Shown here: positions 1 to 11,534 of the stretch, in pieces
Layout: each line of letters opens with the position of its first letter
Position numbering within the stretch: position 1 is the first letter of the stretch
Translations under genes and position numbers: made by a program
The notes under the pieces: model-generated
What the model was told of the DNA's origin: nothing
Databases searched by the model: none
The model's input: the letters and a program-made list of their open reading frames with translations, nothing else
Assembly (NCBI GenBank): GCA_963082975.1
Contig: OY720348.1
Span: 63,017,719-63,081,718 of the forward strand
Length of the DNA: 64,000 bases
Reading direction: 5' to 3'
DNA from: Labia minor
Lineage: Eukaryota; Arthropoda; Insecta; Dermaptera; Spongiphoridae

Positions 1-37
1 ATCTAACAATGATAAGAGTAAAAAGACATAAGTAAAA

Positions 38-170
38 GACGGACAGACATCATGATTAAAATAATTTTTTTCTATTAATAAAATGGTTATTCGTAGAGAT
101 ATGTAAAATTCTCCACCTGTGAAATTTGGCGTGGAAACAATACCTTCCCTTTTTATCGTCGGTCGGTAAA
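38..170 (+). repeat. Repeat A, 3' fragment upstream of zinc-finger gene 1
   Basis: The right-hand end of family A (GGACAGACATCATG ... GTCGGTCGGTAAAA). It sits at the same place relative to the gene as the copy at 44944-45082, so it was part of the duplicated unit. Bases 1-37 resemble sequence just after this repeat (about 195-225), which suggests a further local duplication running off the left edge. Confidence 0.75.
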
Positions 171-407
171 AATGTAATTTATCGAGACCAGCGCCATCTA
201 ATGAGTAAAATGACATAAGGTTTTACGGATAAGGAAGTCAAATTTGCGTGACACCCAACTGGTTGCTATCTTAAAGACAAATATAGGTTGTTATTTTAAT
301 TGTGAATCAAAATCAAAATTTAAAACGTTTATATCACAGACAATCTGATTTATATTACTTATTGCTTAGTATATATTTTATAATTGATAATACATTAATC
401 AATTAAA

Positions 408-2407
408 ATGGATTGTTATTCACAAGAAGACACAAAATATCCAATATATATAGGTTAGTTTTTATTTCTGTTTTTTTGCATTTAAAGTAATGTTAATTGT
501 TACTAAAATTATTTTTTTTAATATTATTTATAATGATATTATTCCTTAAATTGATTTATAAAATCGTTAGATATATAAAAATATAATTATTTAAAATAAC
601 GAAAACAATTATTTTTTTAGGTCCTCTATATCCTTGTGTATACTGTCATACGAATTTCATAAGTGAGGAATTTTTATGTAAACATCTAAAAAAATGTTTT
701 CATAAAAAAATATTTTCAATTTTCAAAAATGATTTAAAAATCAAAAAGGATACAGAGAAATATTTAGAAGAAAAATTGAAAGAAGAAACTGATTCAATTC
801 ATACAGGAGAAAAACATTTTAAATGTAATTATTGTGAAAAGAAATTTAATGATAAATCAAATTTAAGAAGACATTTATTAATTCATACAGAAGAAAAACC
901 TTTTGAATGTAATTATTGTGAAAAGAAATTTAATCAGAAATCAACTTTAAATAAACATTTATTAATTCATACAGGAGAAAAACCTTTTGAATGTAATTAT
1001 TGTGAAAAGAAATTTAATGTGAAATCAAATTTAGATAATCATTTATTAATTCATACAGGAGAAAAACCTTTTGAATGTAATTATTGTGAAAAGAAATTTA
1101 ATATGAAATCAACTTTAAAAACACATTTATTAATTCATACAGGAGAAAAACCTTTTGAATGTAATTATTGTAAAAAGAAATTTAATGATAAATCAAGTTT
1201 AGATAAACATTTATTAATTCATACAGGAGAAAAACCTTTTGAATGTAATTATTGTGAAAATAAATTTAATGTGAAATCAAATTTAGATAAACATTTATTA
1301 ATTCATTCAGGAGAAAAACCTTTTGAATGTAATTATTGTGAAAAGAAATTTAATGTGAAATCAAATTTAGATAATCATTTATTAATTCATTCAGGAGAAA
1401 ACCCATTAGAATGTAATTATTGTGAAAAGAAATTTAATATGAAATCAACTTTAAAAACACATTTATTAATTCATACAGGAGAAAAACCTTTTGAATGTAA
1501 TTATTGTAAAAAGAAATTTAATGATAAATCAAGTTTAGATAAACATTTATTAATTCATACAGGAGAAAAACCTTTTGAATGTAATTATTGTGAAAATAAA
1601 TTTAATGTGAAATCAAATTTAGATAAACATTTATTAATTCATTCAGGAGAAAAACCTTTTGAATGTAATTATTGTGAAAAGAAATTTAATCAGAAATCAA
1701 GTTTAGATAAACATTTATTAATTCATACAGGAGAAAAACCTTTTGAATGTAATTATTGTGAAAAGAAATTTAATGATAAATCAAGTTTAGATAAACATTT
1801 ATTAATTCATTCAGGAGAAAAACCTTTTGAATGTAATGACTGTAAAAAGAAATTTAATCAGAAATCAAATTTAAATAAACATTTATTAATTCATACAGGA
1901 GAAAAAGCTTTTGAATGTAATTATTGTGAAAAGAAATTTAATCAGAAATCAAGTTTAGATAAACATTTATTAATTCATACAGGAGAAAAACCTTTTGAAT
2001 GTAATGATTGTAAAAAGAAATTTAATCAGAAATCAAGTTTAGATAAACATTTATTAATTCATACAGGAGAAAAACCTTTTGAATGTAATGATTGTGAAAA
2101 GAAATTTAATCATAAATCAAATTTAAGAAGACATTTATTAATTCATACAGGAGAAAAACCTTTTCAATGTAATTATTGTGAAAAGAAATTTAATCAGAAA
2201 TCAAGTATAGATAAACATATAATATTTCATTCAGGAGAAAAACCTTTTGAATGTAATTATTGTAAAAAGAGATTTAATGATAAATCAAAATTAAAATTAC
2301 ATATATTAATTCATACAGGAGAAAAACCTTTTGAATGTAAATATTGTAAAAAGAAATTTAATCAGAAATCAAATTTAAATAAACATTTATTAATACATAA
2401 TGTTTGA
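408..2407 (+). CDS. C2H2 zinc-finger protein, 19 tandem fingers (paralogue 1)
   Basis: Two exons, 408-453 and 621-2407 (GT at 454, AG at 619-620), give 610 aa. The start at 408 is chosen because exon 1 (MDCYSQEDTKYPIYI) splices in frame to an open exon 2, and the same structure recurs in the paralogue at 45324. Residues 21-43 hold an isolated finger-like motif (C21, C24, H37, C41 or H43). From about residue 84 to the end there are 19 C2H2 fingers of 28 residues with TGEKPF-type linkers. The predicted role is nuclear, sequence-specific DNA binding; target unknown. No KRAB, ZAD, BTB or SCAN domain is visible. Fingers 3-6 and 7-10 repeat the same four-finger pattern. Variation is concentrated at helix positions -1, 3 and 6. 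An AATAAA lies 77 nt after the stop. Family is certain, function is not. Confidence 0.93.
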
Positions 2408-2483
2408 AAAATAGGCTTAATAATGAAAACATTTTCTTTAAAAATACCTTATATACTTTATAGCACAAATTGTAGTTTAAATC

Positions 2484-2489
2484 AATAAA
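2484..2489 (+). promoter_or_regulatory. Polyadenylation signal of zinc-finger gene 1
   Basis: AATAAA 77 nt downstream of the stop codon. The equivalent site is conserved after the paralogue (46893-46898). Confidence 0.6.
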
Positions 2490-2724
2490 AAGTTGATTTA
2501 TTTAACTTAGTATTTATATTTACTATTTTATTTGCTCTATTAATTTATACATTATTACAAATTATCTATTCCATTTAAGAATCCTATCATTTTATTATCC
2601 ATATGTTAATTGATTTATTATTTATTTATACAAATCTAAAATATGTCTATGATTCTTTCATTTTACTAATCTATAATTGTAAATAAAAAAGAAACTTTAT
2701 AAAAATCCTTATTTTAATTCTTAC

Positions 2725-2760
2725 ACGAGAAAAGCATTTTGAATTTAATTTAATCACATT
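2725..2760 (+). pseudogene. Decayed zinc-finger remnant in the 3' flank of gene 1
   Basis: About 320 nt after the stop, a stretch reads like a worn linker and finger start (ILTREKHFEFN against the intact IHTGEKPFECN). It is shared with the flank of the paralogue (near 47120-47160). It looks like a fossil finger from a once longer array or another copy. Confidence 0.5.
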
Positions 2761-2769
2761 TAATTTTTC

Positions 2770-3320
2770 ATTTAGAATTGTCAGATAGAAGGAAAAGAAG
2801 ACATTTAAACATTGTTATTTCTCAACAAAAGTGTAGAAACACACAAATCAAATCTGAAAGTTTACAAGAAATAGGAGTAGGAAGAAAGTAGGATGAAACA
2901 CGATTAAATATAATATTTTTCATATTGACTTCAATTGATTTTCATATACCATGGATCACAACTGTCTATTACCATGGTCAGAAAACATATATGTATTGTT
3001 ATTTATTCATTGACCGATTGTTTCATTCTGCATAAATTATAAGTGGATTTCATAACGATATCTTGCTGTGGAAGCGGGAATGTGTCTCGAACCACTACAA
3101 GTTTATTGATTGAACATATGGTCTTATATGTTATCTGTTTCTACTATGCATTTTAATTTGTTATCTTTTTTCAATCCGATAAAATTTTACGTTTCTATTC
3201 CGTGTTAATAAGAGCCACTTTAAAAACAGAATTCATATATTCATATAGAATTAGATGTAACAATAACAAGTTTCATATTATTTGTTAATTAAATTCTAAC
3301 AAAATTGTTCATATACTATA
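2770..3320. other. Intergenic, no recognised gene
   Basis: AT-rich sequence beyond the point where the two zinc-finger loci stop matching (about 2760 against 47170). I see no exon, RNA gene or named element here. Confidence 0.5.
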
Positions 3321-3321
3321 T

Positions 3322-4090
3322 AAGGTAAATGTACCAGTGGTGGACCATGTTAAGAGAAATTTTCATTAAAAAACACTATTATTCTGTAATAAAAGTGAGA
3401 ATAACAACAAAACAAGTGCTAACATATTGTACAACTATTTTTAATTATCACTACAACACAAACATTCGATTAATTTATATTTAAATATTTTTTTTAAATT
3501 TTTTTCAAAATGTATTTTTTGATCCAGTAATGGACCATCAACCTAAAATGGGTTTACAATAAATAAATAGAATAAAATTCACTAAGGATTGGTTTTATTA
3601 ATATTTTTTATAATTTTTTATAATATATTTTAATCATTTTTTTATATTTACAGTTTGTTTCTTTATATTTACAATTCTTATCCATTTAAACGCGCGGTTT
3701 TTAAACAAGAAAGAAAGTCAGTTAATGCAATCGAAAAGAGAAAGATAATGACATTAATATAAATTAAAAAATATATTGGAAAATTTAGTAATATTAATTT
3801 AATATAATTATAATTATTCTTATTAATAAATAATAAATAACATTTATTAAATTTATTATTGAGTCATAAGATATTAAAATCTAATAAATTGTTGCTGATT
3901 TAATTTCATAAAATAAAATTATAAATTTAATAATGTTTATAAATTGGGAATTAATCTATTTACACAATTTATTATCAGCATAAAATTTTGTTATGTAAAG
4001 GAATCAGATGAAAATATAATTTGAGTTGAAAAAATTTAGTGATTGGTCATGTTTATCTCAGTATTTGTCCAATGGTCCACTACTGAATAA
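3322..4090 (+). repeat. Terminal-inverted-repeat element with CAGTGGTGGACC motif
   Basis: The left end is GGTAAATGTACCAGTGGTGG near 3322. The inverted right end is near 4062-4085 (ATGGTCCACTACTGAATAA). A further direct internal copy is near 3521-3540 (GATCCAGTAATGGACCATC). The layout matches the element at 58393-58943. It probably is a non-autonomous DNA element, superfamily not recognised. The small reading frame inside it is not supported as a gene. Confidence 0.5.
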
Positions 4091-4361
4091 AATCGTTCTA
4101 GACACTTAAAACAAAAAAATTTAGCATACATCACATTTATTTGATTAAAAAAAAGGATTTCAGTGTATATAACTCCTTTGTTGATCTTTTTTCGACTTTT
4201 AAATTGTTTATATACCATATTAATAATGACAACACGTTCTTTTATTTTATGAAAATTTCTATATAGATGTCCTCAGAAAAATGAACATGGTTTAATAAAC
4301 CAATGTTTAATTTATATCATCATAGGACATCATTGCTAAAAAAAAATATGTAATAATAAGT

Positions 4362-4955
4362 TGACCTGTGACCAGGTGCAGAACCGACCGAAGGTTTGAA
4401 ATAAATTAATTTCCAGCTACAGAAACAATTTCAAATAATTTTAATTTAATGTAATAAAAAACAGATATGGATATAACACAAATATTTTTAATTTTATTTT
4501 ATTTATAATATATATGTAAGACCAGGCTGTGACGTCATGAATGGCTGGATGACGTCATATAATTTTAATTTAAGAAAAAAACTAATAAAGATGATTTTTC
4601 TCGAGAATAAAACTACCACAAAGTGCATGATTCGTGGTGATATGTAAAAAATCTCCTCATATGAAATTTGGTGTGAAAATAACCCTTCCCTTCCTATCGT
4701 CGATCGCTAATACTACCACTTCCGGTTTCCGAATTTGCATCAAAAGTCGATTAATTCATCATACTGATGCATTAAGTAAATATACCAAATTTCATCAACA
4801 TCCGAGCCGTTCAAGCTGTACACATCTATACAGACGGACAGACATCATGCTAAAAATACTTTTTTCTGTTAAGAAAATGCATGATTCGTGGAGATATGTA
4901 AAAATCTCCACATGTGAAATTTGGTGTGAAAACAATACCTCCCTTACTATCTTGA
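4362..4955 (+). repeat. Repeat A, near full-length copy
   Basis: Starts with GACCTGTGACCAGG and runs through GACGTCATGAATGGCTGGAT and two similar roughly 100-bp modules containing GAAATTTGGTGTGAAAA. The right terminus is replaced by a hAT-like end. Small open frames inside are repeat shadows. Confidence 0.75.
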
Positions 4956-5005
4956 AAATCTCGCGGCACACAAAAGTGCCACGGCACAGTGGTTGAGAAT
5001 CACTG
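4951..5005 (+). mobile_element. Right end of a hAT-type MITE
   Basis: Ends in AGTGGTTGAGAATCACTG and matches the right terminus of the complete element at 34783-35011 (GTGCCGCGGCA near the end). The left end is missing, and the piece abuts repeat A. Confidence 0.5.
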
Positions 5006-5449
5006 CCTTAGATCATGACGGCCCTAATGATACCCGAAACATTAAGATCCATAAAGCCGGTTAGAAGGAGTTTAGGATTGCGTAGTCGTTTAATTATATA
5101 GATATTAGAGATTAAATATTATTTAATTCTCTATAAATTGTTTCAAATAAATTTTTTTACATATTTCATATTTTTAGAAATATGACTAGTTTACTTTTTT
5201 AGTACAAATTTTTCTCGGTTATTTAAAATCTGACAAATTTTTTCATAAAATATGAAATTTGTAGTATAAAATTCTTTATAAATTGTTTCATATAAAATTT
5301 CCTATATTTATTTATTTATGAAAGGATTTAAACAAAAATGTTTCCAAGTAGTTATGATCCCAATATAATCTTATATATAAAATTTGTTTATCATTTGACC
5401 GGAATTTTGTTCACAAAATTTCTGCAATACCCACACATACGTCAACAGG

Positions 5450-5570
5450 AAAACCACTATTTTGGTAACAGAATGACTTGAAACGTGGAGATCTTTCAAA
5501 AACCTGATATCGTTAATCTCAATCGAGATTACAATACTGTCAAAAAACTTACAAATTTCTTTCGATTGTA
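5450..5570 (+). repeat. Short dispersed repeat, GAATGACTTGAAACGTGG type
   Basis: Resembles 20868-20960 and the right-hand part of family F/G near 32870-32936. Bases 5010-6470 otherwise show no gene. Confidence 0.4.
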
Positions 5571-6444
5571 AAGTATAAATAATTTGATTATAATTTATAA
5601 ACTTTTATGAAAATAATTTGTGTTCCAATAATTATAAATATATGATATAGAATAGAAGTTCAAGTGATGAAACGCCATCTATGTAGATGCAGGCTACACT
5701 ATTGAGATTTATATATTTATAATTTAATATATGTATTTTTTGTGTTAATATATTAATATGTTATATATATATATACATTTATTTTACTCTAGAAATTTGA
5801 CAAAATTAAAAATTGAGAGGATCCGTTGTATAGATTATACAACATCTGTACCTCGCTTAAACGGTAACAAACTTGATAGACGCTGTGTTTTCATAGTATC
5901 TACAAAAGTGAGATGTTATTTTTCAGGACGAAATATTAATTTTAATAGAAATAATGATTTTTTCTATTAATAAATCCAACTAATCCCATTTATTAATCTA
6001 CTTTATCGAGATGGTGATTATCATATGAATAAAATATAACTATTATTGTTTTTAATTCTCTACCACAAATTCCAATTTCCCCTTTCGGTATATCGGTATT
6101 CAGTGCTAAAATGAATTGATTTTATAGATTTTAAATAGTTAAAATACTATTATTATATAATAACGGCCGCAGTAATGGAGAGAGGCAAGAGATTAAGTAA
6201 TCCATAAAAGATATATTGACTTAATCCATTATTTTACTAAACTAAATAAATAAAATTAATCTTGTACTCAGTTCTATTAGATGGTATAATCAAGTAAGCT
6301 AATGTCAAAGCTTTTGGCATGTTCAAAGAAAAACATTCTTGTTACATTTCAAACTTAATAAACTCATGTCACGATCGTCCTTACAAGTTCTTACACTATT
6401 TATAGAATATTCGTTTTTCATTTATTATATTAGTCATATAATAG

Positions 6445-6475
<31 letters not shown>

Positions 6476-6478
<3 letters not shown>

Positions 6479-6650
6479 TATTATATATATAAACTATATA
6501 TTCAGTATTTAACATTAAAATTTGTTTAAAAAAACATTTTATTTTTAAGGGACATTTAAAAATTAAAAAAACTATAGGTAAAGTCCCCTCCCTCTTCCAA
6601 ATGTGATGGTCGTTAGATATTTATTCGATATATATATATATCTATCAATA
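6476..6650 (+). repeat. Direct repeat flanking mariner, left copy
   Basis: About 170 bp shared with 7388-7560, including GTAAAGTCCCCTCCCTCTT. A short inverted piece lies at 7322-7355. The mariner lies between the inverted pair, so it probably inserted into a small inverted-repeat element. Confidence 0.65.
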
Positions 6651-6669
6651 TATATATTTATATATACTA

Positions 6670-7316
6670 GGTCTGTTCAAAAGAAAAAGTGAATTTTGAA
6701 TTTTCTCGGGTTGTATAAATTCGATTAACGAAATTTTTTGTTATGTTGGAACACTTATATTACTCATATGTTGACATTATCAGCCATTTTGGATTAGTAG
6801 TTTGTTCTTGACAACTGAAATAGTGTGTGTTTTTTCGATTTTTATTTAAAAAAAAAATTAAGGAATACTACAAGGAAGTTATGCAACACTTGTGTGAAGC
6901 AAAAGATCGGATTCTGGAAAAACAAATGATGGATTTTGCATCATGATAATGCACCAGCTCACATATAATTACATTTTCGTGATTTTTAGGCCAAAAACAA
7001 CACCGTAATCATGCCTCAACCACCATATACACCAGATTTGGCTCCTGTGACTTTTTCCTATTCCTAAAACTGAAGAGACCAATGAAAGGAAAGCGCTTTG
7101 TTACAATTGATGGGATAATGTCGGAATCGAATGGTGTTGTTTTTTTGATGGCCATACTAAAAAGCGCATTTCAGAAGTGTTTCGACGATTGAAAGAAGCG
7201 CTGGCATAAGTGCATTATATCTGAGGTGAATTACTTTGAAGGGGACAAAATGGATATTGATGAATAAATAAATCATTTTCGAAATAATTCAAAATTCACC
7301 TTTTCTTTTGAACAAA
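6670..7316 (+). mobile_element. Mariner element, internally deleted, transposase dead
   Basis: Terminal inverted repeats are visible: GGTCTGTTCAAAAGAAAAAG at the left, and its inverse ending CTTTTGAACAAA at the right. About 650 bp, half the usual mariner length. Transposase remains run from about 6859 to the stop at 7267. They include HHDNAPAH at 6939-6962 (second catalytic Asp region) and PQPPYTPDLAP near 7014-7046 (third), but with stop codons and frameshifts, and the N-terminal half is gone. A cut-and-paste DNA transposon relic. Confidence 0.88.
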
Positions 7317-7387
7317 TATATATCAACCATCAGATTTGCAAGATGGGGAGGGCTTTACCAATTGGTTTTTTTTTAATTTATATATAT

Positions 7388-7560
7388 ATATATATACATA
7401 AACTATATAATAATTATTTATCATTCAAATTTGTTTAAAAAACATTTTATTTCTAAGGGACATTTAAAAATTAAAAAATAACATAAGTAAAGTCCCCTCC
7501 CTCTTGCAAATGTGATGGTCATTTGTTATTTATTAGATATATATATATATATTCTTTGGA
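7388..7560 (+). repeat. Direct repeat flanking mariner, right copy
   Basis: Near-identical to 6476-6650. It ends in a (TA)n tract. Confidence 0.65.
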
Positions 7561-7689
7561 TATTTCATTTGATTAAATGCTAGTATCCGGTTGCTATTGA
7601 TTGTTTTGCAATGCCATTCTTCTTTCAGGTGTAAAATGTTATTGAAAGGATTTTTTGAGTTGATTAAGAATTCGTTTGTTTCTGGTTCT

Positions 7690-7960
7690 TGATAATTTAT
7701 GCCAAATTTCACCCCTTAAAGACGTCCATCGCAGGGAGAGCCAAGGGCATCGTTAGCGTTACCTTGGTAACCATTAAAAACAAACGGTCAGGTGGTTTGT
7801 GCCTTATGCCCTTTTTTCTCACGAACAAGTGTCCTGAAAGCAGTCAGACCACAAACGCCAACAGGCATGGCTTGAAACCCGCCGGTCGCAGTCATGAACT
7901 GGACGTTCAGGTGGGTCCTCTTGCTATTTGCCAACTAATTAACATCCATTTTGTTCAGCT
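7690..7960. other. GC-rich island of unknown identity
   Basis: About 270 bp of much higher GC than its surroundings. A 131-codon frame exists on the plus strand. On the minus strand a frame with a protein-like composition (for example VQFMTATGGFQAMPVG) carries an internal stop. I do not recognise either frame. It could be a decayed exon, a fragment of an element or transferred DNA. No splice-consistent gene model could be built. Confidence 0.4.
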
Positions 7961-8477
7961 TCTTAATATTAGCACACACACACACACATATTTAATATTA
8001 AAAATAAAAATAAATAAATATAATATTTGTAAAAATAAAAAAAAAAAAATAATTAGAAAAAACTGGCGATGTAAAAATGATTAACCTGAATTTAATTAAA
8101 AATAATTAAAATAATAATAATAATGAAGATAAAAATTTTTTTTTAGAAATTTAAGAGAATATAAATGTCAAAAGATTCTCTACAATTATTTTTCACGCAT
8201 GAAAGATCATTTTATAATTTTTGGTTTTTCTATGGACCAATTAAAAAAAATTAAAAATATTATTATTATATATATAGATTATAATATAATTAATTAATTA
8301 ATTAATATTATAATAATTGTTTCAACCGTTTATATCCCTGTTTTTACATGAACTAATTTATATTTTATTTAATGTAAATTTTTTTTTTTATCTTTTCAAC
8401 AAATTAATTTGATTTTTTTTTTTTTTTGATGAAACCGTGTAATATATTTATACATTATAAAAATATACCTTGAATTT

Positions 8478-8519
<42 letters not shown>

Positions 8520-8700
8520 TTTAGAATTTTGCATGTCGATGCGTTCTGGTAACTGCACTACACTTCCTGACATGGAGGGTGGGGAAGAAGGAACAGGATA
8601 TCATTTTTGGACAGCATTTTTTTTTTCTAGTTAGGGTTGTGTGAGCAGGGAGATTGTCATGATGAAAACACTAGTCACCCGACTGCAATTATTTGGATGA
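8520..8700 (-). mobile_element. Mariner-like transposase remnant
   Basis: The minus strand encodes HHDNLPAHTT at 8664-8635, the signature around the second catalytic Asp of mariner transposases. A degenerate continuation resembling the FFPTL block follows. No termini were found. The flanking (TA)n tract is 8482-8516. Confidence 0.6.
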
Positions 8701-8837
8701 TTTAACAAATTTTATATTTTCCTACGTTCGGAGTGTGGAAAGACAAGCCGAACGAGACGAATAAAAATTTGCATTATTTCAAGCCCTGAAAAATATAAAT
8801 TCTAAAAATTTCCATAAATTATTATAATAAATATATA

Positions 8838-9350
8838 GTACATGGTTCACCGAGCCGCCGTTCGATACTTTAAAAAAATGATTCCTTATGAATTATGAAT
8901 ATTTAAGATTAAGATTATTATTTAAAATAAATAAACGACAAAATATATGAAAAAATTTCAAATAATTTAAAAGAACATAAATTAAAATAAAATGGTCATA
9001 AAACATACAGCGCTTAAACGTACTTATTAATGCACCGAAAGAAAGAAAAGTATGGCCTGTGGATATAACATAATATATGTTTCGTAATTTGATTATAAAA
9101 AATTAAAATAAATATTTTTAATTTTATTTTATTTATAATATTTTGTATTTAAGAAAGCGCTGTTCGGAATTGCCTGGAGCCAGTTTTTTTTTTATTAAAA
9201 TTCCTATTAAATTAAATTAAGAAAAAACTAACCAAGATGATTTTTGAATTTGAAATCAATACAGATCGATTTTTATTTATAAAAATTATCTATGGTGTGA
9301 TTTTTAAAAAAAATCCTTAGAGCAGTTTAATATTTCAAAAATAGAAATAT
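8838..9350 (+). repeat. Repeat E copy
   Basis: Begins GGTTCACCGAGCCGCCGTTC. It continues through GCGCTTAAACGTACTTATTA and an AATACAGATCGATTTTTATT block, and ends in (TA)n. Other copies are at 16050-16170 (-), 30548-31010, 44776-44945, 47265-47385, 48590-48700, 49320-49545 (3' part) and 56173-56640. Confidence 0.65.
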
Positions 9351-10238
9351 ATATATATATATTAAATTATTATTATATATATATATATCTTATATATATA
9401 TATATATAATTATAATTTAGTAATAAAATTAACTATATTATATTATTAACCTATTATATATATTCCAATTTAATTTATAAATAATTAATTAAATCACATT
9501 TAAATAAAATTAAATTTTAAATAAAAATTTAAAATTTAAATAAATTTTTTTCTAAAAGTTATCCTTTAGAATTGATTTTGATTCAATTACGAGATCATAT
9601 TTTTAATTATCATTTAAAAGTAATATTTTTTTGCAATGTTTTTGTTAGAAGAATGTTTTATAATATAATATTTTGATATAAATATTAATTATAATAATAT
9701 TCTTAAAATTAATATACGTATATGCATTTACATTTATACACATACAAACATTCAATAAATTACTAAATACCATTTCTTGGGGCACGGGGAGAATATTATA
9801 TTTGAAATCGATAAATATTTAGGCAAAAAAAAAAAAAATAATTATTATTCCAGCAGTGCACGACATATTTAGATAAAATCTTTTTAACTCTTAAAAGTCA
9901 CACACGCTGCCCATGCCTCTCCGGAAACTTTCCTGTGTCCATCCTTTAGCCATAAATTATTAAATTGAACTTTACTTAGTTTCTTTTTCTCATCATTTAA
10001 TAATGTTTTACTTAATAAAATGAAAATGAAAATAAAAAATATAGGAAAATAAAAAAATTGAATAAATCCGATAACCAGTCATCAAGCTGTTAAAATCTAT
10101 TGAAGTGTTCTTTAATGTTGGGTTCATGCCTTGACTATTTCAACCTAATAACCTCATTACACTTAAATTATATATATATATTATATATATATAAATTAAA
10201 AGAAAAATTAAAAAAAAAAAATGGAAAGAAAATTGAAA

Positions 10239-11209
10239 ATAATCTGGAGTGTCTCCACTCGACTATCTCGCAAATTTGAATTGGATTAATTAACATATAT
10301 TATATTTAAATTAAATTTGATTAATTAAATATAAATTAAGTATAATTTAATTCGATTAATTAATTAATTAAAAAATATAAATTTACAGTCTAGTATTGTT
10401 ATTCAATTAAATTAACATATATTAAATTTAAGTTTAAAACTTTTACTTTCATTTTTTAAGCCCAAATTATAAAAATTAATTCCGATACTTTTTAACATAT
10501 ATTGTATTTAAATTAAATTATAAATTAAAATTAATAAATAATATTTATTAAACAGTTCGTGATTGACACTATGTTGATGATACCACGTCACGTGCTGGCG
10601 CGTAATTGGTAGTCAACGTGTTAAAAAATTTTAAAAATTAATCAATCAAGCTGAAATTCTATATACAGCAGTTTTATACAATTATTAATCATGTGAAAAA
10701 TTATCAAACATATATCTTTATTTTTACGGTCAGTTTAGAGGGAAAAAAATGAAAACGTAGTAGGTAATGGTCCTCTTCCGAATGAGCTACATTTCTCAAA
10801 AGTTGATAGAAAACTACGAATTTTGAATAATGCCTGTGTACCAAATTTCATTATTCTAGCCCAAACTGTTTTTGCGTAATCTTGTCTACACACATACACA
10901 GAGAGACATTTTTTACAATTTTTAATCATGTGAAAACTATCACAAACATATATATTTATTTTTACAGTCAATTTAGAGGAAAAAAAAATGAAAACGTTGT
11001 AGGTAATGACCCTCTTCCGGTTGAGATACAATTATCAAAAGTTGAGAGAAAACTACAAATTTTGAGTAATGCCCATGTACCAAATTTCATGGTTCTAGCT
11101 CAAACCGTTTTTGCATAATCTTGTCTACATACACACACACACACACACACATAGACATTTTTTCAACCTTAATGAAAATGACTCAGGAGCCTTCAAAACT
11201 GGCGAGATA
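10239..11209 (+). repeat. Repeat F copy with internal tandem duplication
   Basis: The left end is GGAGTGTCTCCACTCGACTA followed by TCTCGC. The right end is GGCGAGATAGTA, so ACTATCTCG is inverted at the two ends. A unit of about 235 bp (TAATCATGTGAAAA ... TAATCTTGTCTACA) occurs twice in tandem, at about 10673-10905 and 10912-11150, each closing with an (AC)n-like stretch. The open frames on both strands here are products of this repeat. A second locus is 32361-32936. Confidence 0.7.
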
Positions 11210-11534
11210 GTAAAAAGAAATTAAAAATAATAAACTAAGAAACATAAAAGTGTCGCTAGAACATATAAAAAAGTGAAATCTAAGCCTAAAGAGACAAATA
11301 TTATCTACATTATTTATTGTATAATAGATATCAGAAATCTTGATCATTTGCTTTTTATTCGTATTTACCATACCTAATAAATCAAATTTATTCATTTAAA
11401 TTGATAAAAAAATAAATTATATTAATTTGATGATGATGTTTATATGATAATAATGATCTTTTAAAACTTATTATATAAATAATTTTATTTAAAATTTCAC
11501 CTATTCTAATATTACATTTACATCAATCTACTAA

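Noticed and set aside
7689..8084. 131-codon plus-strand open frame
   Set aside because: The C-terminal part runs into (AC)n and poly-A low complexity, no family signature or conserved start is visible, and the minus strand of the same block looks equally protein-like. Kept only as a GC-rich island.
10735..11118. Overlapping open frames on both strands
   Set aside because: They fall wholly inside the tandem unit of repeat F and read through simple CA runs.
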